From Erinaceus europaeus (lineage: Eukaryota > Chordata > Mammalia > Eulipotyphla > Erinaceidae), in the NCBI RefSeq assembly GCF_950295315.1, contig NC_080177.1, positions 79,225,089 to 79,289,088 on the forward strand: DNA of 64,000 nucleotides, read 5' to 3'. Both the position numbers and the translations under genes were made by a program. The notes under the pieces are model-generated. The model had not been told where the DNA came from and searched no databases. It saw nothing but the letters and a program-made list of their open reading frames with translations. The number at the start of each line of letters is the position of its first letter. Position 1 is the stretch's first letter. Positions 20,845-31,199 of the stretch are shown here, piece after piece.

Positions 20845-21212
20845 GGGTCCGGGTGGTGGCGCACCACTTTAAGCGCACATAGTACTAAGCTCAAGGACCC
20901 GGGTACGGATTCGAGTTTGAACCCCAGCTCCCCACCTGCAGCAGGGACGCTTCACCAAGCGGTGGAGCAGATCTTTAGGCGTCTCTCTTTCTCTTCTTCT
21001 ATCTCCCCCTCCCTCTCGATTTCTCTCTGTCCTATCCAATAAGATGGAAAAAAATGGCTGCCAGGAGCAGTGGATTCCTAGTGCTGGCACTAAGCCCCAG
21101 TGATAACTCTGGAGGCAGGCTAGATAAATAAATAACATAGAGGTAATAAAATAAAATAAAATAAAATAAAATAAAATAAAATAAAATAAAATAAAATAAA
21201 ATAAAATAAAAA
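20845..21212 (+). mobile_element. SINE-A short-body variant with (AAAAT)n tail
   Basis: The body ends CCTATCCAATAAGATGG, lacks the CAA-rich stretch and passes into a 3' module. The tail is an AAAAT microsatellite (about 21146-21212). Confidence 0.9.
21146..21212. repeat. (AAAAT)n tail
   Basis: About thirteen AAAAT units. Confidence 0.95.
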
Positions 21213-21553
21213 CACATCTAACCTATCAATTCAATGTAACTTAAAGTTTCATTAGTCAGTTTTTATTTAGAATTTCTAACCCCAAGGATCTGTGGACAGT
21301 AACTCAGAAAAACTGCACATATCTAATTCAAATACTTAACACTGCATCTAAGTCAAGTCTCCGAATATTCAGAGTACTAGAAATCGCTATGGGCAGAACA
21401 GTGGAAGGACACCAAACTAATGATTCAAAGACCCTGAAGGGCTTTCAATGTTCAAAAGTGAAACAAAATAATGCTGGTACCTATCTAAACCCCAGGACAA
21501 AGAATAGTACAGTGAGTCACAATCTTACTTACTAAGAGCTTAGAAACAGAATA
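21213..21553. other. Non-repetitive sequence, no gene seen
   Basis: AT-rich single-copy-like DNA. Confidence 0.45.
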
Positions 21554-21555
21554 AT

Positions 21556-21942
21556 GGGGGCTGGGCGGTAGCGCAGCGGGTTAAGCATACATGGTGCAAA
21601 GCAAAAGAACCGGTGTAAGGATCCTGGTTCAAACCCCCAGATCCCCACCTGCAGGGGGGTCACTTCACAAGCGGTGAAGCAGGTCTGTAGGTATCTATCT
21701 TTCTCTCCTTCTGTCTTCCCTTCCTCTCTCGATTTCTCTCTGTTCTATCCAACAACGACAATGATAATAAGCACAACAACAATAAAACAAGGGCAACAAA
21801 AGGGAAAAAAAATAGCTTCCAGGAGCAAAGGATTCATAGTGCAGGCACCACCAAGCCCCAGCAATAACCCTGGAGGCAAAAAATAAAATAAAATAAAATA
21901 AAATAAAATAAATGAAATGAAATAAAAATAAAATAAAATAGT
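21556..21942 (+). mobile_element. SINE-A with 3' module and (AAAAT)n tail
   Basis: A box TAGCGCAGCGGG is intact, B box is GGTTCAAACCCC, and the module ends AATAACCCTGGAGGC before an AAAAT tail. Confidence 0.93.
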
Positions 21943-22902
21943 GGCCTAACAAAGCTGTAGCATGTCCTGAGTATGGTGTATGCTGATAAATGACCACCTC
22001 TGTATCAACAAATACCACATCGAATCTCATTTTACTCAGTGTCCACTAAGTGTCTGTCTTACATTATGGTCTATAAGGGAGGGAAAAGCTTTCTTTCTCT
22101 TTGCCGTCTCAGGTCCAGTGTTGATAAGCCTACACATTCAACCAGCAAAGAAAAGGTCTATGTTTCTTAATCGTCATGAAAAATTTACACACATGCAGAT
22201 GAAGTCAAAGAGGTGAAACCTCAAAGGTGAAGTTAGACCCAGTGACTTTCATCCAACTTTACCAGGAGGCAAGATATAGCAAAAGATTTGGCTAGAAAAA
22301 TGCATGCTAAGAACGGTGGTTGTGTGAACCCAAGTTACTTCTGGATTTAAGGATGGTTCTCCTCGTCCCGGTTTTTTGTTTGTTTGTCTTTGCAGATAAC
22401 ATGTGGCAGACGTACAAGGATGGACGCGGAGGGAGGCACCACAGTACAACACTGCTCCTCACAGAGCTTCCTCTCTGGTCCTCCTCCCTCCTACGTTGCG
22501 CAAGGGTTCAAGCCTGGGTCGCCGTGAGCCACTTCATCAACCCTGCCCAGGTTTGCGTAAGCGACCCTTTACACGTGGAGACTCACACCCAGTGTGGAGT
22601 CAGAAAAGCAGGAGGCACAGAGTCCTTCCTGTGTCTTCTATTTCTGTTTCCTTCAGCTCAAAACCATCTCTCTGCCACAACAATACTATCTTTTAGAGGG
22701 GACGTATCTATCATTATCCCCTTTCCTATTCATAAAAATATCTTTAAAAGAATCAAGGTGCAAGTTTCAAAATGGATGATACTTGCAATACCTAATCCAG
22801 TAAGGGACTCAATCAAGCTTTAAAAACAATTCAGATTTTTTAAAAAGTTAAAAAAAAAAAGTCAGAATATCAAAGGAATATAAGTTTCATAACCATGGAA
22901 GT
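21943..22902. other. Non-repetitive sequence with one long open frame
   Basis: A plus-strand frame of about 167 codons (22320-22823) is long for AT-rich DNA. A plausible acceptor (TTTGTTTGTCTTTGCAG, ending near 22395) lies inside it. The translation has no recognisable domain and the right half is low in coding character, so I do not call a gene. Confidence 0.35.
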
Positions 22903-22918
22903 AGAAATTAAAGAAGCA

Positions 22919-23240
22919 AATGGTCCAGGAGATGGAGCAGTGGATAAAGCATTAGACTTAATAAGCATGAGGTGCTGAGTTCAATCCCCAGCAGTACATG
23001 TACCAGAGCGATGTCTGGTTCTCTTTCTCTCTCTGTCCCCCTATCTCTCTAGTAAATAAATAAATAAATAAATACATAAATAAATAAAGTGTCTCTCTTT
23101 CTCTCTCCCTATCTCCACCTCTTCTCTTAATTTCTGTCCCATCGAACAAGATGGAATAAATGGCCTCCAGGAGCAGTGGATTCCTAGTGCCAACTACGAG
23201 CCCCAGTGATAACCCTGGAGGCAAAAAGAAAGAAAGAAAA
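22919..23240 (+). mobile_element. Chimeric insertion, SINE-C plus SINE-A short-body 3' half
   Basis: A complete SINE-C with an (AAAT)n tail is followed directly by the pyrimidine body (GTGTCTCTCTTTCTC) and 3' module of a short-body SINE-A that lacks any head. One TSD, AGAAATTAAAGAAGCA (22903-22918) and AGAAATTAAAGAAACA (23241-23256), encloses the whole composite. Confidence 0.88.
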
Positions 23241-23353
23241 AGAAATTAAAGAAACAGTATGATGAAAATCACATGCTGTCAAAAATAGCTGATACTAAAA
23301 AATCTGATGGGGGGGGAGGTGGTCAGAACAGAGTTCACCTGCGGGTCGGGCGG

Positions 23354-23365
23354 TAGCACAGCGGG
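23354..23365 (+). promoter_or_regulatory. Pol III A box of SINE-A
   Basis: TAGCACAGCGGG fits the tRNA A-box pattern TRGCNNAGYNGG. It is the left half of the internal RNA polymerase III promoter. Confidence 0.8.
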
Positions 23366-23410
23366 TTAAGCGCACATGGTGCAAAGCGCAAGGACCGGAG
23401 TAAGGATCCC

Positions 23411-23421
23411 GGTTCGAGCCC
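23411..23421 (+). promoter_or_regulatory. Pol III B box of SINE-A
   Basis: GGTTCGAGCCC fits GGTTCGANNCC exactly. The spacing to the A box is typical of tRNA-derived SINEs. Confidence 0.85.
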
Positions 23422-23712
23422 CCGGCTCCCCACCTGCAGGGGAGTCGCTTCACAGGCGGTGAAGCAGGTCTGCAGGTGTCTGTCTTTCTCTCCCCCTCTC
23501 TGTCTTCCCCTCCTCTCTCCGTTTCTCTCTGTCCTATCCAACAACAATGACGACATCAATAACAACAATAACTACAACAAGGCTCCAACAACAAGGGCAA
23601 CAAAAGGGGGAAAAAATGGCCTCTAGGAGCAGTGGATTCATGGTGCAGGCACTGAGCTCCAGCAATAACCCTTGAGGCAAGAGAGAGAGAGAGAGAGAGA
23701 TCCCCTGTAGGC

Positions 23713-23825
23713 CACTGTGAGTGTGTACTCACATGACAGGCCTTAGGTTTGAACCCCAGAAATGTGTGGGAGTATCAGGGTAGCTGGTGGTGGAGCAGTG
23801 CTGTGATATGCTTCTCTCTCTGAAA
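23713..23825 (+). mobile_element. Possible old SINE
   Basis: A degraded tRNA-like core (AGGTTTGAACCCCAGAA) and a TTCTCTCTCTGAAATAATA end suggest an ancient SINE. Confidence 0.4.
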
Positions 23826-23876
23826 TAATATATATATGTAATATACATATGTAATATATATACATATATAAAACAG
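23826..23876. repeat. AT-rich simple repeat
   Basis: TATATATG, TAATATAC and similar words in tandem. Confidence 0.9.
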
Positions 23877-24384
23877 TTCAGTTCTCTCATGTTACAGTAG
23901 AGAACAGGGATGAATAAACTGTGCAGCATCTGAAATAGCTGAACGTTAACACGAACTGCATCCCAAGCACTACCACTCCTGTGCCCACGCCTACCAGAAA
24001 TAAATATTCAAAGGCCCCTGGAATGTTTCTAATAACATTAAAAAAATGACTTGCAATGAAGCCACACGTGCTCATCTGCCTGGTGCCCCTGGAAGCCGAG
24101 CGCGGGCACGTCAGCTAGCGCAGGAGGGGAAGGGCTCTTTCGCTGCGGCACAGAACAAAACAGAGGCAGGAGGGAGGCTCAAGTCTCCCTTCCGGTTTCT
24201 TTGTCTTCGTGAACATCTGTACAGGCAGGAGTGTAAGAGGCGTGTTGTGGGGCCCAGGCCTCGCACGGTGGTTCCTAGGTCCCTAGGTCGTGGTAGGCAG
24301 CCCTCTCTCCCTAAGTCCACAGTTTCAGTAACAGCCAAAATCTAGTAACAGGGGAATGGCGGAATGCTAACAAAAGGCAACACT
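23877..24384. other. Non-repetitive sequence, no gene seen
   Basis: A patch near 24090-24330 has more CpG than its surroundings, but it is too short and sparse for a CpG island. Confidence 0.45.
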
Positions 24385-24490
24385 GAGGGCAGCAGAGGGC
24401 ATGTGCTTTAGCACGCACAAGGTCCTGGGTTTGAGCCCCAGCGCCCGGAGACCTTAGCGGACTGTGGTGAGATGCTTTCCTCTCTCCTGA
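24385..24490 (+). mobile_element. SINE-E
   Basis: GCTTTAGCACGCACAAGGTCC, B box GGGTTTGAGCCCCAG and a TTTCCTCTCTCCTGAC end. Confidence 0.65.
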
Positions 24491-24791
24491 CATATTCTAG
24501 ACGCTATCAGGAGGCCACTCAGCAGTGTCCATGCATGCACAGGAAAATCCACGCGTGTCCACTTCGGATCCACTTCTCTTTATAGTTGAGTGGAAGGTAA
24601 TGATGGGACCGTATGTGGCTCACTGCTCACATGTGCATCTTTCTAGGAAGGAAGCCCTGGGTTGGCAGCCCCAGTGTCAGAGGGAAGCAGAGTGACAGTA
24701 TCAAGGATGCTCCCTGAGAGTGGGTGGTGTCACTGTGCCATGGGCCCCTCTCCTCTCTCACTCACATTTTCCTTCCAATTGAGAGTTCAAG

Positions 24792-24950
24792 AGTGGTCCG
24801 GGAGGTGATGCAATGGATAAAGCGCTGGATTCTCAAGTGTGAGGTCCCGAGTTCAATCCCCGGCAGCACATGTACCAGAGTGATATCTGGTTCTCTCTCT
24901 CCTCCTCTTTCTCATTAATAAAAAAATAAAATATTAAAAAAAAAAAAAAA
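24792..24950 (+). mobile_element. SINE-C
   Basis: A complete copy with GATGCAATGGATAAAGCGC and B box GAGTTCAATCCCC. TSD GAGTTCAAGA lies at 24783-24792 and 24951-24960. Confidence 0.94.
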
Positions 24951-24960
24951 GAGTTCAAGA

Positions 24961-25277
24961 AATCAGCCCAGAGAAACCACTGAGTGACAGCATTGTGTAA
25001 AGTTAGGGGCTACTTCACTAACACTGAAAAAAAAAAAAGAATTATCATAAACATTTTATGAATTAATAACACAGCAGCAAAAGTTTCCCTCACAAAGTAC
25101 ATTCCTGAAGCCCCCCCTACTGCCACCATTTTGGTGTAATGTCTACACTGCGACTTAGTCTCTGTTCTGAGTTCTGAGCAGACCCTCAAAAAACCAGCTG
25201 GCTTGCAAAGCCACACAGGAGTGACGGGAGAATGCCACACAAAGGGAGAAGGGAAGGAATGCTGGGAGTGCTGGGAA
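24961..25277. other. Non-repetitive sequence, no gene seen
   Basis: An A-run occurs at about 25028-25039. No gene signal. Confidence 0.45.
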
Positions 25278-25279
25278 TA

Positions 25280-25348
25280 TCGGGCTCTCGGAAAAGTCAT
25301 GCCGCATTTTTCTACCCAAACTGCGCTGTCACTTTTCCAATCGCCCAG
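25280..25348. mobile_element. Mariner-like MITE, about 69 bases
   Basis: A near-palindrome flanked by TA on both sides (25278-25279 and 25349-25350). The left arm TCGGGCTCTCGGAAAAGT pairs with right-arm complement CTGGGCGATTGGAAAAGT. The arms resemble those of the element at 60.1 kb, and the general pattern GGTTG..GGAAAAGT recalls terminal inverted repeats of Hsmar1-type mariners. It carries no coding sequence. The arms have many mismatches, so it is old. Confidence 0.5.
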
Positions 25349-25350
25349 TA

Positions 25351-25785
25351 AACCCTTGCATTTTAACAGGATCTGCTGAGTCATCTCTACAGAATCGAAA
25401 GAAGCATACGCAGATTAAAGACACAATTTGGAAAGGCACCAAACCTGCCTTTTGAACATAAATCGTGACATTGTGAAACGCCGACCGGATCTCCTGAAAG
25501 GCTGCTGATGGGGCCTGTTTCCAGTACAACAGCTTCACACAATCTAACAGACTAAGTGGCAGCAAGTTTCAGCTTTTCCAGTGGGGCAGCAGACCTGACA
25601 GGCAATGTGGTCTAGACACACTGGGCCTGCCTACTTTGAACAGTTTCTATGCCTTGACCTTCTCTATGCTCTGTCTGAAATGCAAGCACTTGTAACTCCC
25701 CAGGGATCTCAGAAAGCCATAAAGTCACCAGGATTGAGGCAGGGTTGTGTGAAAGTACCACAGGTGTCAAACAGTGTGACCAGGA
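25351..25785. other. Non-repetitive sequence with weak coding-like frame
   Basis: A minus-strand frame (25329-25565) has protein-like residues in its first 45 codons, but its last part is the MITE and it has no clear splice sites. Confidence 0.4.
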
Positions 25786-26040
25786 GCCGGGCCCTGACAC
25801 AGCCAGTTAAGTGCACAGACTACTATATACAAGGACCACTGCAAGGACCGGGCTTGCACCCTGCTCCCCACCTGCAGGGAGGAAGCTTCGCAAGCAGGGA
25901 AGCAGGTCTGCAGGTGCCTGTCTCTCTCTCTCTTCTTTTCCCCTCCTCACACCCTCAATTTCTTTCTGTCCTATGGAATAAAATGGGGGAGCAGTGGATT
26001 AACAATGCAGGCACCTAGCCCAGCTAAGCCTGGAGGCAAA
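25786..26040 (+). mobile_element. SINE-A short-body variant, diverged
   Basis: A degraded head, CTCCCCACCTGCAGGGAGG, the TC body ending CCTATGGAATAAAATGG, and a short 3' module ending AGCCTGGAGGC. Confidence 0.85.
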
Positions 26041-26043
26041 GAA

Positions 26044-26077
<34 letters not shown>

Positions 26078-26161
26078 GGAGAGAAGGAGGGAGGGAGGGA
26101 GAAGGAAGGGAGAAAGAAAGAAAGGAAGAAAAAGAAATAAAGGAAGGAAGGAAGGAAGGGA

Positions 26162-26192
<31 letters not shown>

Positions 26193-26215
26193 AAGAAAGA
26201 AGGGAGAGAGAAATA
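26041..26215. repeat. Long polypurine tract
   Basis: A GAGA, GGGA and GAAA mosaic of about 175 bases grown from a SINE tail. Almost every base on the plus strand is a purine. Confidence 0.95.
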
Positions 26216-26334
26216 GTACCTGTTTTGTCATACATAGAATCTGGGCTACGCCCTCAGCACCAGAAAAAAAGGATGTCTCTGTCTCTCTCTGAAAGAGTTG
26301 ACCCAAGAGTAGTGGAACTCAAGTGACTCCAGAA

Positions 26335-26520
26335 AGGGCTTGAGGGCGCACAAGACACCTCACTTGGAGGGTGACTGCTCTGCCATGAGTAAAACCCAGG
26401 TTTGAGCCCAGCACCCTCCACACCAGGGGAAGCCTCAGTATTGTGCTGTCTTTCCCTCAATTCTTCTGTCTCCCTCTCTCTCTGAGAAAGCTGGCCCAGA
26501 GAGGTGAAACCCCAGCAAAG
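26335..26520 (+). mobile_element. SINE-E
   Basis: TGACTGCTCTGCCATGAGTA, B box AGGTTTGAGCCCAGC, then a TCTCTGAGAAAGCTGGCCCAG-type 3' part. Confidence 0.65.
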
Positions 26521-26529
26521 AAAAAAAAA

Positions 26530-27690
26530 AGTATAAAAATGCCAGGGATTATAATATTCAGGACATAATATTATAAGGACTCACTTTCTACTAGCAAGAG
26601 CTCATGATATAAGTAAAACAGAGTGGCAGGGTAACAAAATAAATGAGAATAACACATCCATTCGGGATACTGCGGTCCTATATCAAGTAAGATACTGAAC
26701 TAGGTGCTGGGAATGCAGACACAACCCCTGTCTTTCAGGAGCTCACACTATGAACAAGTCGAGGCACCCGTGATTCATATACATTAAGTGTCCGAAAGCT
26801 GTCCATCCACATTTGCAAGTGCTATGGAGCAACAAATTAACAGCACAGTATTAACTGCAGGAGTGCAGTGCAAATGGGAAGAGGAGAAAAAGGGAATAGT
26901 AGGTAAGAGCTGACATGACTTTGAAATGGTGAAAGAGGGAGGTAAGAAGAGGGGATAGAAGCATCATGTTAGGTGGAGGGAAAGAATCCACTAGGGTCTG
27001 GACGCAAGAAAGACAGTAATGAATGAGCAATCTCATGCCTGAGGGACGCAGTACACAAGGAAAAGGAAAGACTGGCATAATGGAAGACTTGCCAATTACA
27101 CTAAAATCGAATTTTAACTTAGACTAGCCTTTGAGACAAGAATTGGGGAAAAGAGAATGGACTACAGGGAACAGACAGGGTGACAGGTCTCTAAATCTAT
27201 CTTTTGTTCAGTTTTAGTATTTGAAGTCATGAAAATACTTCAAAGTAAATTAAAGCAACCAGTACGGAGGGTGCAAAACACTATCAACAGTAAAGGAACA
27301 GCAGAAATCAAGTACTGACCCTGACATCTTGGAAACCAGTGTCATGACGTCAGAATGAAACTGTAGAATGAACACGAACTGAAAAGCTTCACAGAGAAGC
27401 AAAAACAGCGTGCAGACGATGACCACTTAAGCGCTGGTGGATTTCCCAACATGGGCACTGGAAGGACTAACAGCCAAAGGAGGACTAACGCCTTCAATGA
27501 ACAGAGAGAGGTAACCATCAACCTGCACGCAATTCTCTAGCTAGAGAGAATTCATTCCAACACAGCAAACATTTTGATGTCGCACAATCTAAGAGTTTAC
27601 CACCAAGAATACCTACTAAATTATCACGGGGATGATCTTTCTGCAGGTGGAAAAGGACCCCAGATGGGAGACTGGAGAAGCAAGGACGAA
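26530..27690. other. SINE-free stretch, no gene seen
   Basis: More than a kilobase without SINEs. An ancient repeat-like patch lies inside it. Confidence 0.45.
26690..26900 (+). repeat. Ancient interspersed repeat fragment, class uncertain
   Basis: TAGGTGCTGGGAATGCAGAC and CAGGAGCTCACACTATGAAC resemble a mammal-wide old repeat. A related patch lies at 45.9 kb. Confidence 0.35.
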
Positions 27691-27734
27691 TGATGACACC
27701 TCGCAATAGATGACACTCAAATAAGGAATTAACA

Positions 27735-27860
27735 ACCAAGAGAAAAGAAGCTCAACTTTATTAGTACCGTACAAATTAAAGTCACCGTGGGGGAACCCTA
27801 CACACCGTCAAACTGGCAAAAAGTGAAAACCCGTGTCAGCAAGGATAGGTCACCCTTCAG
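27735..27860 (+). mobile_element. Ancient L1 3' fragment
   Basis: ACAAATTAAAGTCACCGTGG, CAAACTGGCAAAAAGTGAAA and GTCAGCAAGGATAGG match the order of words in old mammalian L1 3' ends. Confidence 0.5.
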
Positions 27861-27911
27861 AAAATATCCATGTCCTCTAGAACTTATTTTACATGCTTTT
27901 CTAAACTTTTT

Positions 27912-27998
27912 AAATCATCTTTATTTACCGATGAATTGGGTAGAGACAACAATAAAACAAGGGCAACAAAAGGGAATAAATAAATAAATATAAAAAAA
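27912..27998. mobile_element. Junction of inverted SINE-B tail and SINE-A 3' end
   Basis: CTTTATTTACCGATGAATTG and GGTAGAGAC (minus-strand SINE-B start) pass directly into AACAATAAAACAAGGGCAAC and an (AATA)n tail (plus-strand SINE-A). Both partners lack the rest of their sequence. Confidence 0.65.
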
Positions 27999-28140
27999 AA
28001 TTCAAGACCCAGATGCTAGATGTATTCATAACTCTTAGGGGCTACGTTTAGGTGCTTTCAATGACAAAGCTGGGGAACACGCAAACATGCATGATCACAC
28101 ACGCATACATGTAAACAAACAGGTTTGGCTTACTTGGTTT

Positions 28141-28415
28141 TCTTTTTTTTGCCCCCAGGGTTGTTGCTGGGGCTCCATGTCAGCACCATGAACCCACCGC
28201 TCCTGGAGGCTTTTCCCTTCCCACTTTTTTATTCAATGGGACAGAAAGAAATTGAGAGGCTAGGGGAGACAGAAAGGGAGAAAGACACTGGCAGCCCTGC
28301 TTCACAGCTCCTGGAGCATCCCCTCTGCAGGTGGGAGCAAGGGCTAAAGGGCAGACACTTGCTTGGGCCCTTTCACATAGGACTATGTGCCCCGGATGCG
28401 CCACCTCCTGGCCTC
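28141..28415 (-). mobile_element. SINE-A short-body variant, minus strand
   Basis: It runs from GCCCCCAGGGTTGTTGCTGG through a purine body to CCCCTCTGCAGGTGGGAGC. The B box is degraded. Confidence 0.85.
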
Positions 28416-28446
28416 CAAGAAAATAGGTCCTTACACTGAAGGGGAG

Positions 28447-28730
28447 TCAGGGGTTGGAAGCACGCCAGGTTAAGTGTACAGGGTGTAAAATGCAAGGACC
28501 AGCGTGAGGGTTCTGGTTCGAGCCCCCGGCTCCCCACCTGCAGGGGAGTCACTTCACAAACGGTGAAGCAGGTCTGCAGGTGTCTGTCTTTCTCTCCCCC
28601 TCTCTGTCTTCCCCTCCTCTCTCCATTTCTCTCTGTCCTATCCAACAACGACGACATCAATAATAATTACAGTAATAAAACAACAAGGGCAACAAAAGAG
28701 AATAAATAAATAAATAAATATTTTAAGAAA
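28447..28730 (+). mobile_element. SINE-A, short 3' end
   Basis: The A box is damaged and the B box GGTTCGAGCCC intact. It ends GAATAAATAAATAAATAAATATTTT. Confidence 0.93.
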
Positions 28731-28744
28731 AGAAGGAAATAAGA

Positions 28745-28812
28745 AGTCAACCAGAACTAGAGCAATCATGCAGATACCAAGCACCACTGATACAGCCCTG
28801 GTGGCATTAAAG
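28745..28812 (+). mobile_element. Diverged SINE 3' module fragment
   Basis: CAGATACCAAGCACCACTG and ACAGCCCTGGTGGCATTAAA form a lone terminal module. Confidence 0.55.
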
Positions 28813-28991
28813 GGGAGAAAGAAAAACATAAAGAAAATTAATGGATAAGCCACAACAAAAAGAAAATAAAAATTATCTGCATATATTATTATTATTTATT
28901 ATATTTATGAAAAAGACAATCCAAAGGGATGAGCAGAAACTATTAACAAGAAAGCAAAAAATGTTCCTTAAGTCACAAAACAAGGCTTCAG

Positions 28992-29245
28992 TTTTTTTTA
29001 TCTTTATTTACTTATTTAGTATGGTCGGTACACAGAAATTGAGAAGGGAGGGGAAACAGGGAAGAAAGGCCTGCAGCCCAGCTTCACCACTCGGGAAGCT
29101 TCTTCCCCCAGAAGGTCTAGGACAGAGGAGAAGGTGGGTTTTTGCAGCCAGCCCTGACTTTACTGGGGAGCTGTTATTAGCTAACCCTCCCCGTTCCCTT
29201 TTCTGAAGGAGGCAGAGTGTGAGTCATTGTGCCGTCCTGGCCCTC
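28992..29245 (-). mobile_element. SINE-B, minus strand, diverged
   Basis: It has a T-run, purine body, CCAGCTTCACCACTCGGGAAGC and GTGCCGTCCTGGCCC. The middle is disrupted. Confidence 0.8.
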
Positions 29246-30190
29246 GTACCCTTCCCCCAAAACCTCCGGACTAGAAAGCATTTTTCAGGGTCCAAAGACT
29301 TTATGGTGAGTCACTCAGAAGCTCTGGGCCTCTTACACACGTACAGGAAGTAGACATGTTATGAGTAAGTTCCTCTGCATTTTTCTTACCAATCTGCACC
29401 ATGTTTAGTTGACTACTAATCCAGTGTCTAAGAGTCCAGAGGGATAAAGGGCTATTTCTTTGCACACTCCATCTACAAACACTTTGGAAAACAAATAAGC
29501 AAAGGCTGGTCTTATTACACTCCTAAGTTTATGGTCCTCAGGTAACTATCACCCAAAGATACACACAATTGTTCATAGAAACACACACACACACACACGT
29601 GCGCACGTGCAAACAATCCCAATTTTCAACAATATCACAAAATGTGGTTTGGTGAAGAGCAAGATCAGTGAACTCGGATGCTGAGTACATGAGTGTGGAA
29701 AACGTCTAAGGGACAATATCTTTCTATACTTTTTCACTAGAACCCTTCCATAATTTTAGAATATAATCTCCCTAGAGGATGGTGGAGTCAATATCACTTA
29801 ATAGTCATGAAAAATTCCCTAAACTATTACACCCAGAACTTTGTGTTTCCAATACACAATTAAGTCTTCAAAGAGATAATAACATAATATCGTCTAGCTT
29901 TGAATACAATACTGAGCCCAGTACAAATGCTTGATTAAATAAAACAGAACAAGAACTGTTGGTTCCGTGTGCTATTTAAAGAAGAGGGTTCTCTGCATTC
30001 TCAAAACTACATAAAACACTTCAGAAGGTGTCACTCACAAGATAATGTTCATGCACGCACAAACGTGGGGAGACATAGTAGCATTGGCACAAAAAAGGCC
30101 AAAAAAATTTTATTAGCTTTTTAACTGCCTACTAGGGTATATGACACTACTTCTCTTACGTTAGCGATTAGACCGTGGATTTGCTCATGT
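29246..30190. other. Largely SINE-free stretch, no gene seen
   Basis: It contains a short (CA)n run at about 29581-29598. Bases 29540-29680 faintly resemble an old L1 3' end. No exon supported. Confidence 0.4.
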
Positions 30191-30194
30191 GCAT

Positions 30195-30300
30195 TTGCTG
30201 ATGCGGGTATCAGGAGATAGCTCATCCAGCAGAGTATCTGCCTGACCATGCCCGAGGCCCTTGGTTCAAGCCTCACAGCACCCAGTGCAGTCACCACGGT
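30195..30300 (+). mobile_element. SINE-E
   Basis: GGAGATAGCTCATCCAGCAG and B box TTGGTTCAAGCCTCACAGC. Confidence 0.65.
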
Positions 30301-30830
30301 GGAGTCTTCCTTAGGGGTGAAAAATGAGGTAGTTGGGCCCAGGGAGCTTCTCACCTGAGAACAGTCTAATTTCCTTACACACTGAGAGTTTTGGTTTTGT
30401 TTTCCTTTTTGGCGAATCCATGACAAATGAATCGAAAATAAAACACAGCAGGCTTGCTAATGGCTTTCTCCACCATGCTTGAATGGTTCTGAACAGTGCT
30501 GGGCTCAGCCCCTGAGTCTCACAGACCCCCCTCAGAGCACAAGGCTCTTCAGGTCCTAGCAGGGTGACACGTCTTAACAATTTGGAAAACTCATAAACTG
30601 CGTGTAAATGTGGCAGGAAGGATGCAGTCAGTCATTCTTGATTTTAAATGTGACATAATGGTGTTCTAACTTTAGAGTTTTATAGTCTGTCTTTCCTACT
30701 GATGGGAGCATGTACACTGTCTTTGAAATGGATAGTAAGTTACAGAGACAGTAAGTTACAGTGATGGTTCTATCCGATCAGCTCTAATACACTGTTTGCT
30801 TTCTAATAGCACAATTAAAAAAAAAAAAAG
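30301..30830. other. Non-repetitive sequence, no gene seen
   Basis: Two overlapping minus-strand frames have no splice support. Confidence 0.4.
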
Positions 30831-30834
30831 ATGG

Positions 30835-31190
30835 GAGTCGGAAGTGGCGCAGTGGGTTAAGCGCATGTGGTGCAAAGCGCAAGGACTGGCATAAGGATCC
30901 CGGTTCGAGCCCCCGGCTCCCCACCTGCAGGGGAGTCGCTTCACAGGCAGTGAAGCAGGTCTGCAGGTGTCTGTCTTTGTATCCCCCTCTCTGTCTTCCC
31001 CTCCTCTCTCCATTTCTCTCTGTCCTGTCCAACAACGAACAACATCAACAATGGCAATAATAATAACCACAAGGCTACAACAACAAGGGCAACAAAGGGG
31101 GGGGGGGAGAAATGGCCTCCAGGAGCTGTGGATTCATGGTGCAGGCACCGAGCCCAGCAATAACCCTGGAGTAAAAAAAAAAAAAAAAAA
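30835..31190 (+). mobile_element. SINE-A with 3' module
   Basis: A full copy with an intact B box. The module is bounded by GCCTCCAGG and ACCCTGGAG, and AAAAAAAGATG flanks both ends. Confidence 0.94.
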
Positions 31191-31199
31191 AAAAAAGAT

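Larger units (their letters stand above)
23342..23701 (+). mobile_element. SINE-A with 3' module and (GA)n tail
   Basis: A well-preserved copy. The tail after the module has become GAGAGA. CpG sites in the head are largely intact, which suggests a fairly young insertion. Confidence 0.95.

Noticed and set aside
23342..23425. tRNA-like sequence with A and B boxes
   Set aside because: It is a SINE head. It lacks a complete cloverleaf and acceptor stem, so it is not a tRNA gene.
24050..24340. Possible CpG island
   Set aside because: Too few CpG and too short; no promoter features nearby.
25329..25565. Minus-strand 78-codon frame
   Set aside because: Its end is translated from the mariner-like MITE and no splice sites fit.
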